Origin: CAZILN01 sp964540005
Lineage (GTDB): Bacteria > Bacteroidota > Bacteroidia > Bacteroidales > SM23-62
Assembly: GCA_964540005.1 (NCBI GenBank)
Contig: CAZILN010000175.1
Span: forward strand, 1-33,455
Direction: 5' to 3'
DNA: 33,455 bases
Both the position numbers and the translations under genes were made by a program. Below, one piece after another: positions 8,541-16,657 of this stretch. Position 1 is the stretch's first letter; every line of letters begins with the position of its first letter. Below the pieces are notes generated by a model. That model ran no database searches. It saw nothing but the letters and a program-made list of their open reading frames with translations, and was not told the origin of the DNA.

Positions 8541-8708
8541 TTACTCCTCGATGATTGCTTCAACCGGACAAACATCTACACAGCTTCCGCAATCAGTGCA
8601 TTTTTCAGGATCAATCACATAGATGTCTCCCTCAGCTATAGCTTCTTCGGGACATTCGTCTATACATGCGCCGCAGGCGGTACATTCATCAGTTATTTTG
8701 TGGGCCAT
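8541..8708 (-). CDS. 2[4Fe-4S] ferredoxin
   Basis: This small 55-residue electron carrier has two Cys motifs, CTACGACIDECP and CTDCGSCVDVCP, each CxxCxxCxxxCP. These ligate two [4Fe-4S] clusters in the bacterial (clostridial-type) ferredoxin fold. The ATG at 8708 gives MAHKITDECTACG, the usual N-terminus; a longer frame beginning at 8741 adds 11 residues with no family match. A strong terminator follows the stop. It is probably its own transcript, 90 bases away from the M20 gene. Cytoplasmic redox partner enzymes (pyruvate:ferredoxin oxidoreductase types) are likely in an organism with this protein, but none is in the window. Confidence 0.95.
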   Translation of the reverse strand: MAHKITDECTACGACIDECPEEAIAEGDIYVIDPEKCTDCGSCVDVCPVEAIIEE

Positions 8709-8798
8709 CTTAATTGTTTTTTTGGTGATTAATGGATACAAAGTAATATAAAAATAATTATAATCCGAAAGTTTTCGGACCTGTTATTCAGACTACGG

Positions 8799-10016
8799 TT
8801 ATTCCTGATCATCGTCATCAGCCTGCAGATATGAGCAGGCTATATATGCCATGCTGCCCATCCCTGTCAGCAAGGCATCCTCATCAATATCAAATTCAGG
8901 CGTGTGAAGCTGGGAATTGCTGAATTTATCTTCATTTTTTATACCAAGACGGTATAATACGGCAGGATATTTCAGTGAATAAAATGCAAAATCTTCTGCA
9001 GTCATCCTGATACCGAGATCACTTATATTTTCCTCTCCCAAGTAAGTTGCTGCTGCCATCCTTACCTTGCGGGTAGCCCCGGGGTCATTATTCAGGACGG
9101 GGTACCCCGGTACGATACGCAGGCTGCAGGATGCTCCCATACTTTCTGCAATGGACCGGGCTATATTGGTCATCCTTTTGTGAGCTTCCTTTCTCCAGCT
9201 TTCATCCATGGTCCTGAAAGTCCCCTCAATTGTAACGGTGGAGGGAATAACGTTTACGGCCCCGGGGGCAATGAATTTGCCAAAAGACAGGACGGTTGGA
9301 GTGGATGCTTCTGCCTGCCTGCTGACTATCTGCTGCAGGGCCACTATGATATGCGAGGCAACCAGCACAATATCAGTGGTCTCGTGTGGAAGGGCGGCAT
9401 GTCCACCCTTCCCGCCGATTTCAATATATATTTCATCGCTCGAAGCCATATAGATGCCTTCCTTAAATCCAAGCTTGCCGGCCTCCAGGGAAGGAAGGAC
9501 ATGCTGTGCGATGATCAGTTCAGGTTCCGGATCGCTCAGTGCCCCTTCTTCAAGCATGAGTCTGGCACCACCGGGGGCTTTTTCTTCACCCGGCTGGAAA
9601 ATAAGTAATACCGTACCCTCAAAGGAATCACGTAAGTCATTAAGTATCATAGCTGTTCCCAGTAAAGAAGAGGCATGGGCATCATGACCGCAGGCATGCA
9701 TTACTCCTTCATTTACTGACTTAAAGGCTTTATCAGTCTCTTCCTTAATTGGAAGTGCATCAAGTTCTGCCCTTAGGGCGATGGTCCTTGAACCGGGATT
9801 TCGTCCTTCTATTTTACCAACAATCCCGGTTTTTACAAAGCCGCTGCGGTAAGGTATGCCTGCAGAGGTAAGAACAGAACAAATATATTCAGAGGTCTTG
9901 TATTCCTCAAATGACAATTCGGGATGCATGTGAAGATGCCTCCTGATTTTTACCACTTCCGGGTAAAATTTTAGAGCAAGGTCTTTTATTTGCTGAACGA
10001 TAGTTATTTGTGTCAT
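8799..10016 (-). CDS. M20 family amidohydrolase (N-acyl-amino-acid hydrolase type)
   Basis: This 405-residue metal-dependent hydrolase belongs to the M20D/hippuricase group. Visible metal-site motifs are MHACGHDAH (C109, H111), QPGEEKAPGG (E144, E145), AQHV (H172) and a C-terminal SQLHTPEF histidine near 378. The central insert, about residues 190-300, is the lid/dimerisation domain (GGKGGHAALPHETTD). The family removes acyl groups from N-acyl amino acids or short peptides; the true substrate is unknown. There is no signal peptide, so it is cytoplasmic. Its ATG overlaps the TauE/SafE stop codon in an ATGA arrangement, showing translational coupling in the minus-strand operon. Confidence 0.92.
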   Translation of the reverse strand: MTQITIVQQIKDLALKFYPEVVKIRRHLHMHPELSFEEYKTSEYICSVLTSAGIPYRSGFVKTGIVGKIEGRNPGSRTIALRAELDALPIKEETDKAFKSVNEGVMHACGHDAHASSLLGTAMILNDLRDSFEGTVLLIFQPGEEKAPGGARLMLEEGALSDPEPELIIAQHVLPSLEAGKLGFKEGIYMASSDEIYIEIGGKGGHAALPHETTDIVLVASHIIVALQQIVSRQAEASTPTVLSFGKFIAPGAVNVIPSTVTIEGTFRTMDESWRKEAHKRMTNIARSIAESMGASCSLRIVPGYPVLNNDPGATRKVRMAAATYLGEENISDLGIRMTAEDFAFYSLKYPAVLYRLGIKNEDKFSNSQLHTPEFDIDEDALLTGMGSMAYIACSYLQADDDDQE

Positions 10017-10381
10017 TTATCTATAATCATTTTTATTCCGACAATCAACATTAAAATCCCGAAGATCCTTTTCAGCGTTAGGCCTGTAAGATTAATTGAG
10101 ATGAAGGATCCGAGCCAGGCCCCGATGATGAAAGCAATGGCCAGGATGATCGCATATTTGATATTGACATACCCTTCCCTGAAATAATTCAGGGCAGCCA
10201 GTATACCGATGGGTGCCAGCATCATTGCCAGGCTGGTGCCCTGGGCCTGGTGCTGGGTCATTCCCATTATAAAAACCAGTGCCGGTACAATTATAAGTCC
10301 GCCACCTACTCCAAGGGTTCCGGCCAGTAAGCCGCCCAGCAAACCAATAAGTAATAAGATAAGAACCTGGTAGATACTCAT
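10013..10381 (-). CDS. Half-length TauE/SafE family membrane protein
   Basis: This 122-residue integral membrane protein has about four transmembrane segments. The signature GLLGGLLAGTLGVGGGLIIV near the N-terminus is the glycine-rich repeat of TauE/SafE sulphite/organic-anion exporters, and LGSFISINLTGLTLKRIFGI matches the end of a repeat half. The full family is about 250 residues with two such halves, so this protein equals one half and presumably works as a dimer (inference). The ATG at 10381 is chosen; an upstream TTG at 10408 would overlap the preceding gene and add nine residues that do not look like the family. It is 16 bases after the outer-membrane fusion gene and overlaps the M20 gene by 4 bases. 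Confidence 0.82.
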   Translation of the reverse strand: MSIYQVLILLLIGLLGGLLAGTLGVGGGLIIVPALVFIMGMTQHQAQGTSLAMMLAPIGILAALNYFREGYVNIKYAIILAIAFIIGAWLGSFISINLTGLTLKRIFGILMLIVGIKMIIDK

Positions 10382-10397
10382 TTTATGGATTTTAAGG

Positions 10398-13300
10398 TCA
10401 GAAATCAAGGCTGAGTGAGAAATAAAAGATCCTGGGAAGGACTATATTATTTTCTATACCCCAAGCCCAGTCAAGACGGATCCAGTACCCCAGCAACATG
10501 GCGCGGACACCCGCTCCGTATCCCATAACAATGGGTTCCCTGTTGGAATCAATAGTGACCGTAATAGGACCGTTTTCAATTATTTCCGTATCATAGGCAT
10601 TTACACCGCTCCAGGGATGCAGTCCGCTCCAGGCCGTGCCTATATCATAGAACCCGGCCAGCATCAGGTTATTCAGGAAACTGGAACTGAGGGGATGATT
10701 GGCAAAATACCGCACTACCGGCCAGCGCAATTCTGTATTGGCTACAGAGAACCTGTCCCCGTTGCGGATGTTCTGTGTAAATCCCCTCATGTTTGTTGAC
10801 AGGGTCTGCCAGGCATAATTCTGCTCATAATCAATGGGTATGCTTTTATCGAATGTTTCCACCCTGCCGGAAAAATTATTCCAGTTATCAACACTGCCCA
10901 GGTAATATATCAGCCTGCTGTTGCCAAAAGAAGCACCGGTGGCAAACCGGTTGGCCCAGATCAGGGTCCTGTGTATTTTGATGTAATGCCTGAAATCTGC
11001 ACCTATGCTGTATAGATCTGAGAACTCCCCGTTTATCTGCTGGTAGGCTTCCGCAAATACTTTGAACCGGGTCCCATTATAAAGATTGATCCCAAGGTTC
11101 CTGGTATTATCAAAAATATATGCCAGTCTCACCCCTCCCCAGATACGGGTGAATCCATCCTTGCCCAGGCTTGTCTGATCTGTTGCAAGGTATACGTTCT
11201 GATCATCACGGAGGTTGACGGAGCCTTCAAAAGCTGCCACCTGGCTGAATGGCCAGCGTAGTGTGAAATCAAGTGTTTGGGAATATACTTTCAGAATATC
11301 CTCCAGATTGTCGTTATCATCACGGACCTGCTGTTTGAATACCTGCCTGTGGTAAATGGCCCTTTTATCCAGCCTCCGTTTCAGGTCTTCAAAGCTGAAA
11401 AGGTATTCATTACTGTCGAAATCGGCTGATAACCGGATCCCCCCGATAATTTTGTAATCTTCGAACAGGTCATTGGTACCCACTTTAAAAAGCATGTTGA
11501 ATCCCGGATTATAATAAACCTGTCCCCCTGTGAACATCTGGTAGGAGTCATTCAGAAAACTGAAATCAATCTGGCTGGCAAGGTAATTCGTATAAAAAGC
11601 TGTCTCATAGATCCGTGGCGGGGGCCTGACAAAACTGCTGGTATCGAGAACAAGGCTCAGGTTGTCGTTCCTGAACTTTTCATTGTAATAATTGATTTTT
11701 TCAAGCTCAAATATGTAGTTATTTATATCAATGGTTCTTTGTTCAAGGACCAGTGTATCCGCCCTGCTCGTTATTATCTTATCGTCCTGGATGTCATGAA
11801 TGGCTATGGTCTCCTTACGGATACTTTTAAGACTGTCTGCCTCTGATAATTCCTGGGTTAGCTTTTTCCTGAATTCAGTATCGGTCAGGATACCCTGGAA
11901 AGTACTCCTGTCTGTCTCCAGATCTCCCGTATACATGTTATATCTCCCGTCGTTGAACAGGATCTGAGCATACTGTCCGTCATGCCGGCTGACATCCTGA
12001 TCGAGTATGTTCCTCTTGTAATTGCTAATGGGATATGATCTGGTTTGATAGCGATAATGAACAGAAGTATCAATAAAGGCTACTGAACTGTCGATCCTGG
12101 CTACATACCTGTTTATCAGTCCGTTCTGATCACTGAGATAAACATACTGGTTTGTTTCTATTTTAAAAGGATATTCTTCATTCAGGAATTTATGACCGGA
12201 TATCCTGTTCAGCTCTCCTGTTTTCCCGGAATAATCGATCTTGAAGATCTGGTTGGGCAGGTATTTGCTGTACAGGGGTTTTCCGGATATATAGTAATTT
12301 GTAGTATCCTCAGGGCGGTTTGAGATGAATAATATTTCCCTCGAATCGGAAATGAACTTTGGCTGGAAATCGTCGTAAATGTCGTTCGTAATCTGTTCAT
12401 TGGTACCAGCCGAAATATTATGCACGTAAATATCCGCCTGTCCCCTGTTAATGGCTGAAAGGACTATTTTAAAGCCATCGTCCTTGAAGGAATAATCCAG
12501 GACTTTTTCAAAGAAGAGCAGGTTTCTGGAAGTGAGTTCTTTGGTTTCCAGGATATAATAGTTAAGCCTGATACCTCCTTCCTCTTCGGTTATAAAAGTC
12601 AGGATCTGCCCGCTTGGATGCCAGGCAATTACCGGATAGCTGTAATCAGGGATCTGGTCAAGCTTATGTTCCTTCCTGATCAGCATTTTTTGCTTCCCGG
12701 TCTGGTTATCGTAGAGCCAGATTTTATATTGCCCGGACTGATTGGTAACATAGGCAATGTATTTACCGTAGGGGCTGATCTTGATATTATCATAAACCCT
12801 TTTTTTATTGGTTCTTTTCAGCAATTTACCGGTCTGGGGCATTTCTTTGTCGGATGCAGATTCATCAAACATATTCTGGTAATAGCCCATCCAGTCGTAT
12901 GAGAGGTCTTTTACAGAGAAGCCAAGTACATACAGGAATCCCGAGTTGGTATTTTTATTTATTTTCGTCAGGTAGAGGATGTTAGGTATGACAGATTCTC
13001 CGTAGGTGTCGGCAATAAATTTCCAGAATGAATGTCCGGCTTGAATGGCATCATTTCCGGTAAGCTGGTTGAACTTATCAAACCTCTCGTTCAGGATACC
13101 ATCCTTAACCATGTTTTCCATCTCAAAGTCCCATTTCCGGGAGACATATGAAATGAGCCCTTTAAGATACCAGTCGGGCAGGTGTATCAGGGTTGAGTTT
13201 GTTACATTTTCCCTGAATTCATTCCCGTAGAGCATTTCATTGATAACCACTTCAGCAATAGCTGCCGAGATCTGCTGTTCAAAGCTCTTATGATCGCCGT

Positions 13301-13703
13301 CAAAATAGATAAATACCTTGTTCTTGATAATACGGGTAACTCCCCCTGTATTGTTATCATCCTTCCCGGTAACCAGTCCGATATTACTCTGCCTGAAATC
13401 AGTTAATTTGTTGTAAATGATGAAAATTATCCTGTTATCCAGGTCATAATCAAAAAAACTCTCAATACGTGAGATCTCTTCTGTAAGGTAGTCTGATACG
13501 TAATTGGCCAGGGCCTTTCCCTGTTGGTTGAAGTAAGTGTCAAAATTTTCATATCTGAAGAAGTACCAGTAAAAATCATTATACTGGACCCTGCTTTTTC
13601 CAAAAGACATCTGGTGTCCATAATAAAATTGTGCACTCAGATTCTGTGCTACAATAAAAAAAAGTAAGGTAGGGATCAGGTATGTTTTTCTCAGTATCGA
13701 CAT
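10398..13703 (-). CDS. Outer-membrane fusion: degenerate peptidase domain, TolB-like propeller, Omp85-like barrel
   Basis: This is a 1101-residue exported protein. The ATG at 13703 is preceded by GACAGGAG (a strong ribosome site) and begins a signal peptide ending near LSAQ-25. Residues about 40-280 resemble a peptidase MA-like (gluzincin) domain, but the zinc motif position reads AAIAEVVINEM (147-157) without HExxH. The usual W..EG motif reads PDWYLKGLISY (176-186), with K in place of E. Residues about 290-600 contain TolB/WD40-like propeller blades (ISPYGKYIAYVTNQSG, AWHPSGQILTFIT, FISDSREILFISNRPED). Residues about 700-1101 form a beta-barrel with MRGF, like the Omp85 loop-6 (V/I)RGF motif, and end in SLSLDF. 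The function is unknown. It heads an operon with a transporter-like protein and an amidohydrolase. Confidence 0.8.
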   Translation of the reverse strand: MSILRKTYLIPTLLFFIVAQNLSAQFYYGHQMSFGKSRVQYNDFYWYFFRYENFDTYFNQQGKALANYVSDYLTEEISRIESFFDYDLDNRIIFIIYNKLTDFRQSNIGLVTGKDDNNTGGVTRIIKNKVFIYFDGDHKSFEQQISAAIAEVVINEMLYGNEFRENVTNSTLIHLPDWYLKGLISYVSRKWDFEMENMVKDGILNERFDKFNQLTGNDAIQAGHSFWKFIADTYGESVIPNILYLTKINKNTNSGFLYVLGFSVKDLSYDWMGYYQNMFDESASDKEMPQTGKLLKRTNKKRVYDNIKISPYGKYIAYVTNQSGQYKIWLYDNQTGKQKMLIRKEHKLDQIPDYSYPVIAWHPSGQILTFITEEEGGIRLNYYILETKELTSRNLLFFEKVLDYSFKDDGFKIVLSAINRGQADIYVHNISAGTNEQITNDIYDDFQPKFISDSREILFISNRPEDTTNYYISGKPLYSKYLPNQIFKIDYSGKTGELNRISGHKFLNEEYPFKIETNQYVYLSDQNGLINRYVARIDSSVAFIDTSVHYRYQTRSYPISNYKRNILDQDVSRHDGQYAQILFNDGRYNMYTGDLETDRSTFQGILTDTEFRKKLTQELSEADSLKSIRKETIAIHDIQDDKIITSRADTLVLEQRTIDINNYIFELEKINYYNEKFRNDNLSLVLDTSSFVRPPPRIYETAFYTNYLASQIDFSFLNDSYQMFTGGQVYYNPGFNMLFKVGTNDLFEDYKIIGGIRLSADFDSNEYLFSFEDLKRRLDKRAIYHRQVFKQQVRDDNDNLEDILKVYSQTLDFTLRWPFSQVAAFEGSVNLRDDQNVYLATDQTSLGKDGFTRIWGGVRLAYIFDNTRNLGINLYNGTRFKVFAEAYQQINGEFSDLYSIGADFRHYIKIHRTLIWANRFATGASFGNSRLIYYLGSVDNWNNFSGRVETFDKSIPIDYEQNYAWQTLSTNMRGFTQNIRNGDRFSVANTELRWPVVRYFANHPLSSSFLNNLMLAGFYDIGTAWSGLHPWSGVNAYDTEIIENGPITVTIDSNREPIVMGYGAGVRAMLLGYWIRLDWAWGIENNIVLPRIFYFSLSLDF

Positions 13704-13862
13704 AGCTCCTGTCTTATCCTCTTCGCAGCAGGCCAAAGGTAAGGATTATTCTCCAATCTTATTAAGCAACCATTTTCCCCTCAGGCAAGTCTAATGAGAT
13801 AAACGGGGATAATCATCACAGTTTCTTAAAAGACTGTTAAAATACTATTAAACCTGTCCGGG

Positions 13863-13896
13863 ATTGCAAGATTAAAGTAAAATATTTATAATTTTG
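13863..13896 (+). promoter_or_regulatory. Candidate promoter of the DUF1573 gene
   Basis: TAATTTTG at 13889-13896 fits the Bacteroidota -7 box TAnnTTTG. ATTG at 13863-13866, 22 bases upstream, is an acceptable -33 element. It would give a leader of roughly 55 bases before the ATG at 13957. Confidence 0.4.
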
Positions 13897-13956
13897 CATT
13901 TCGGTATATTTTTTGATTTTTATTATGTAATTCATATAATTTTAAACGTTCGGATT

Positions 13957-15042
13957 ATGAAAAAGTATATGACCATCACAGTTCTTGCATTTCTTACCAC
14001 TGCAATTCTTTTTGCACAAACGAAAGATGCCAATATCTCATTTAATGATGAGGTACACGATTTCGGGAAAATAGAAGAGGCTAACGGAAAGGTCACATAC
14101 CGATTTGATTTTACGAACACAGGAAGTACCCCGTTACTGGTATCACAGGTTCGACCCAGTTGTGGCTGCACGACTCCTGAATGGAGCAAGGAACCGGTCC
14201 TGCCTGGAAAAAATGGATATGTAGCAGCTACATACGATCCCAAGAACAGGCCCGGACCCTTTAATAAGAGTATTACGGTAGTTACCAACGCCAATCCGCC
14301 GAATAAAATACTTCGCATAACCGGTGACGTAACACCCAAACCCAAGACCATAGAAGATGTCTATCGTTATGACATGGGAAAAATCCGCCTGAAGTCCAAC
14401 CACCTCGGATTCTCGCAGGTTATCAGGGGAAAATCAGTTACCAAATCCATGGAGATTATAAATACTTCTGAGGAAACAGTGGTCCTTAGCTTTAACAGGG
14501 TCCCGGCACATCTGAGTGTGGTAGGAAAGCCTGCCAGGCTTGAAGCCGGACAGGAAGGGCTCATTGAAGTAACGTACAATTCAGAACTTAAGAATGACTG
14601 GGGATTTGTCAGTGACAGGATTGATATAATGCAGAACGGTGAATTTGAAGCCAGGAACCGGATGACGGTGAGTGCCAGCCTTGAGGAGGATTTCAGCGGC
14701 ATGACAGCCGAAGAGAAGGCAAATGCTCCAAAAATTTCTATAGACAATAAAACTTTTGATTTCAGCGAGATAAAGCAGGGCATAAAAATTGAGCACGAAT
14801 TTGCCCTGACCAATTTGGGTAAATCCGATCTGCACATTCGTAAGATCAGGGCAAGCTGCGGATGTACTGCTGTTAATCCTGCATCAAATGTTATCAAGCC
14901 TGGAGAAAGCACCACTCTGAAAGTGACCTTTAACTCGGCAGGAAAGATAGGCAACCAGAACAAGTCTATTACCCTTATTACCAATGATCCCGTAAAAACC
15001 CGCGAAGTATTATGGGTCAAAGGGACAGTGGTCAAACCATAA
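13957..15042 (+). CDS. Exported DUF1573 (ASH-like Ig fold) protein
   Basis: This 361-residue exported protein starts at the ATG at 13957, which opens the signal peptide MKKYMTITVLAFLTTAILFA. The longer in-frame extension upstream has no ribosome site and no family match. Two DUF1573 modules are seen at about 25-120 and 255-361, each with the signature SCGCT (68-72 and 300-304) and a following PG-G/S turn. A middle module of similar length lacks the cysteines. The Ig-like fold is probably periplasmic or surface-exposed, and the conserved CGC may bind metal or be a redox site; neither is proven. It has its own terminator, followed by a thioredoxin-like gene, which makes a thiol link plausible. 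Confidence 0.85.
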   Translation: MKKYMTITVLAFLTTAILFAQTKDANISFNDEVHDFGKIEEANGKVTYRFDFTNTGSTPLLVSQVRPSCGCTTPEWSKEPVLPGKNGYVAATYDPKNRPGPFNKSITVVTNANPPNKILRITGDVTPKPKTIEDVYRYDMGKIRLKSNHLGFSQVIRGKSVTKSMEIINTSEETVVLSFNRVPAHLSVVGKPARLEAGQEGLIEVTYNSELKNDWGFVSDRIDIMQNGEFEARNRMTVSASLEEDFSGMTAEEKANAPKISIDNKTFDFSEIKQGIKIEHEFALTNLGKSDLHIRKIRASCGCTAVNPASNVIKPGESTTLKVTFNSAGKIGNQNKSITLITNDPVKTREVLWVKGTVVKP

Positions 15043-15061
15043 GAAAAATTTATTAGAAACT

Positions 15062-15095
15062 GAAAAGGGCTTTCCTGACGAGAGCCCTTTTTTTT
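15062..15095 (+). terminator. Rho-independent terminator after the DUF1573 gene
   Basis: AAAGGGCT (15064-15071) and AGCCCTTT (15083-15090) form a perfect 8-base stem with an 11-base loop, followed by a run of T residues. It lies about 20 bases after the stop codon. Confidence 0.88.
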
Positions 15096-15112
15096 AATAC
15101 AATTCATAAGGT

Positions 15113-15457
15113 ATGATATTACAGACTAATCTTAAACATATTGCATCGGCTGCAGAACTGGAAGATATGATCAGTTCTCATAAGAATGTAATTGTCAGCT
15201 GCGGACGAATGGGACCTATGTGTGTCCCGGTCTACCAGGCAATGATTGAACTTAACAACAAATATCCGGCTGTAAGCTTCTGCGACATGGCATTCGATAA
15301 CCAGGATGCCTATACAATCAAAAAACTTCCTGAATGTCGGGGATTTATGGGCTTGCCGTTCACAGTGTATTACCGGGACGGCAAAGTAGTAAAAGCCACT
15401 TCAGGTTTGCAGAGCAAAGAGCAGGTCAGAGAAATTCTTGACCGTGAGTTCGTATAA
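15113..15457 (+). CDS. Thioredoxin-fold protein with an atypical CX6C site
   Basis: This 114-residue cytoplasmic protein has no signal peptide. The thioredoxin fold is supported by the strand NVIVSC before the active-site helix, the cis-proline loop GLPFTVYYRDGKVV (P82) and the closing helix KEQVREILDREF. The usual CGPC is replaced by C30-GRMGPM-C37, a six-residue spacing, and there are two more cysteines at 57 and 75 (FCDMAFD, LPECRGFMG). It may be a redox enzyme with a changed disulphide or a metal-binding thioredoxin relative; the sequence does not decide. The gene begins right after the DUF1573 terminator and 48 bases before meaB, with which it is probably co-transcribed. Confidence 0.75.
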   Translation: MILQTNLKHIASAAELEDMISSHKNVIVSCGRMGPMCVPVYQAMIELNNKYPAVSFCDMAFDNQDAYTIKKLPECRGFMGLPFTVYYRDGKVVKATSGLQSKEQVREILDREFV

Positions 15458-15505
15458 AAACCGTCTTTTTATGGAGATCATCCAGGGTTTCCCTACCTTC
15501 GTGAT

Positions 15506-16546
15506 ATGTCTTCCATCAATAAGGATTCAGTAAAAAAATATAAACAGCATAAGAAGAAGATTCTGAGTGCTGATGCTTACCTTGAAGGTATACTTGCACA
15601 GGACAGGAATATCCTGGCCCAGGCCATTACCCTTATTGAAAGCAATCTGCCTGAACACCAGGCCCTGGCGAGGGAGCTGCTGGTCAGTTGCCTTCCGCAT
15701 TCAGGCAAGTCATTGAGGGTGGGGATCACCGGGGTCCCGGGGGTGGGTAAAAGCACATTTATTGAATCCTTTGGAAGTTCCATTACCTCCTTTGGACACA
15801 GGTTAGCCGTCCTGGCCATAGATCCCAGCAGTGACAGGTCCAAAGGGAGCATCCTGGGTGATAAGACCAGGATGGAGTCCCTGGCCGCAGATTCATCCGT
15901 TTTTATAAGGCCTTCACCTTCGGGTGGTTCACTGGGGGGAGTTGCCAGGAAATCCCGTGAAACCATTATTCTGTGTGAGGCTGCCGGATACGATGTTATT
16001 GTCATAGAGACAGTCGGAGTCGGCCAGTCCGAGACCAGCGTTCATTCAATGGTGGACTTTTTCCTGCTGCTGATGCTGGCCGGGGCAGGAGATGAACTCC
16101 AGGGGATCAAGCGCGGGATCATGGAAATGGCTGATGGCATAGCTATTACCAAGGCTGATGGCGAAAATATCAGAAAGGCGGAACAGGCAAAAACAGAATA
16201 CAAAAATGCCTTGCATTTATACCCACCTGCTGAATCCGGCTGGATTCCGGAAGTCCTTATCTGTTCCGCAATAAAAAACCAGGGAATCACCAACATATGG
16301 GAGCTTATTAACCGTTACCATGACTATGCCACAGATTCCGGTTATTTTCAGAAGCGAAGACAGGAGCAGGCCCGCTATTGGATGCATGAATTCATCAAGG
16401 ATAGCCTGAAATCCCATTTTTATAATTCTCCGGGAACCAGGGAGCGGATAAGGGAGCTGGAAGAAAAATTGCGCGATTCCCGTATCAGTTCATTTTATGC
16501 AGCTGAGGAACTGCTCGGGAAATACTTCAAAAACATCCTGCCTTAG
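15506..16546 (+). CDS. meaB: MeaB-type G3E GTPase, methylmalonyl-CoA mutase chaperone
   Basis: This is a 346-residue cytoplasmic GTPase of the MeaB/ArgK (LAO/AO ATPase) family. Walker A is GVPGVGKST at 76-84. Further family marks are IDPSSDRSKGSILGDKTRM (a switch region), IETVGVGQSE (Walker B/switch II) and ITKADGEN for base recognition. The C-terminal helices (about 290-346) form the dimerisation arm. MeaB guards and reloads the adenosylcobalamin enzyme methylmalonyl-CoA mutase, which in Bacteroidota serves succinate-propionate interconversion. The mutase genes (mutA/mutB), often adjacent, are not in this window. It is downstream of a thioredoxin-like gene by 48 bases. Confidence 0.93.
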   Translation: MSSINKDSVKKYKQHKKKILSADAYLEGILAQDRNILAQAITLIESNLPEHQALARELLVSCLPHSGKSLRVGITGVPGVGKSTFIESFGSSITSFGHRLAVLAIDPSSDRSKGSILGDKTRMESLAADSSVFIRPSPSGGSLGGVARKSRETIILCEAAGYDVIVIETVGVGQSETSVHSMVDFFLLLMLAGAGDELQGIKRGIMEMADGIAITKADGENIRKAEQAKTEYKNALHLYPPAESGWIPEVLICSAIKNQGITNIWELINRYHDYATDSGYFQKRRQEQARYWMHEFIKDSLKSHFYNSPGTRERIRELEEKLRDSRISSFYAAEELLGKYFKNILP

Positions 16547-16572
16547 CTTTCTTTCCATTTCTGCAATATTTT

Positions 16573-16605
16573 TTTGATGGGCCAACAAAAAAATTGTTAT
16601 GTTTG
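16573..16605 (+). promoter_or_regulatory. Promoter of the TlpA-like lipoprotein gene
   Basis: TTTG (16573-16576), a 21-base spacer and TATGTTTG (16598-16605) match both elements of the Bacteroidota sigma-ABfr-type promoter (TTTG, then TAnnTTTG). The predicted start lies about 45 bases before the GTG codon. AAGGA at 16644-16648 supplies the ribosome site. Confidence 0.55.
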
Positions 16606-16657
16606 GCGATTCGTAACAAACGACCTTGTTATTATTTAATTATAAGGATTTAAACTT

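Noticed and set aside
10398..13703. TolB of the Tol-Pal system
   Set aside because: Only the middle third is TolB-like; the protein is far too long, has a barrel at the C-terminus, and no tolQ, tolR or pal genes are nearby.
10398..13703. Active zinc metalloprotease
   Set aside because: No HExxH motif is present in the peptidase-like domain, and the downstream EG motif is changed to KG.
14367..15107. A 246-codon open frame on the minus strand across the DUF1573 gene
   Set aside because: It is the antisense of a clear exported DUF1573 protein, contains no recognisable domain and has a composition typical of a shadow frame.
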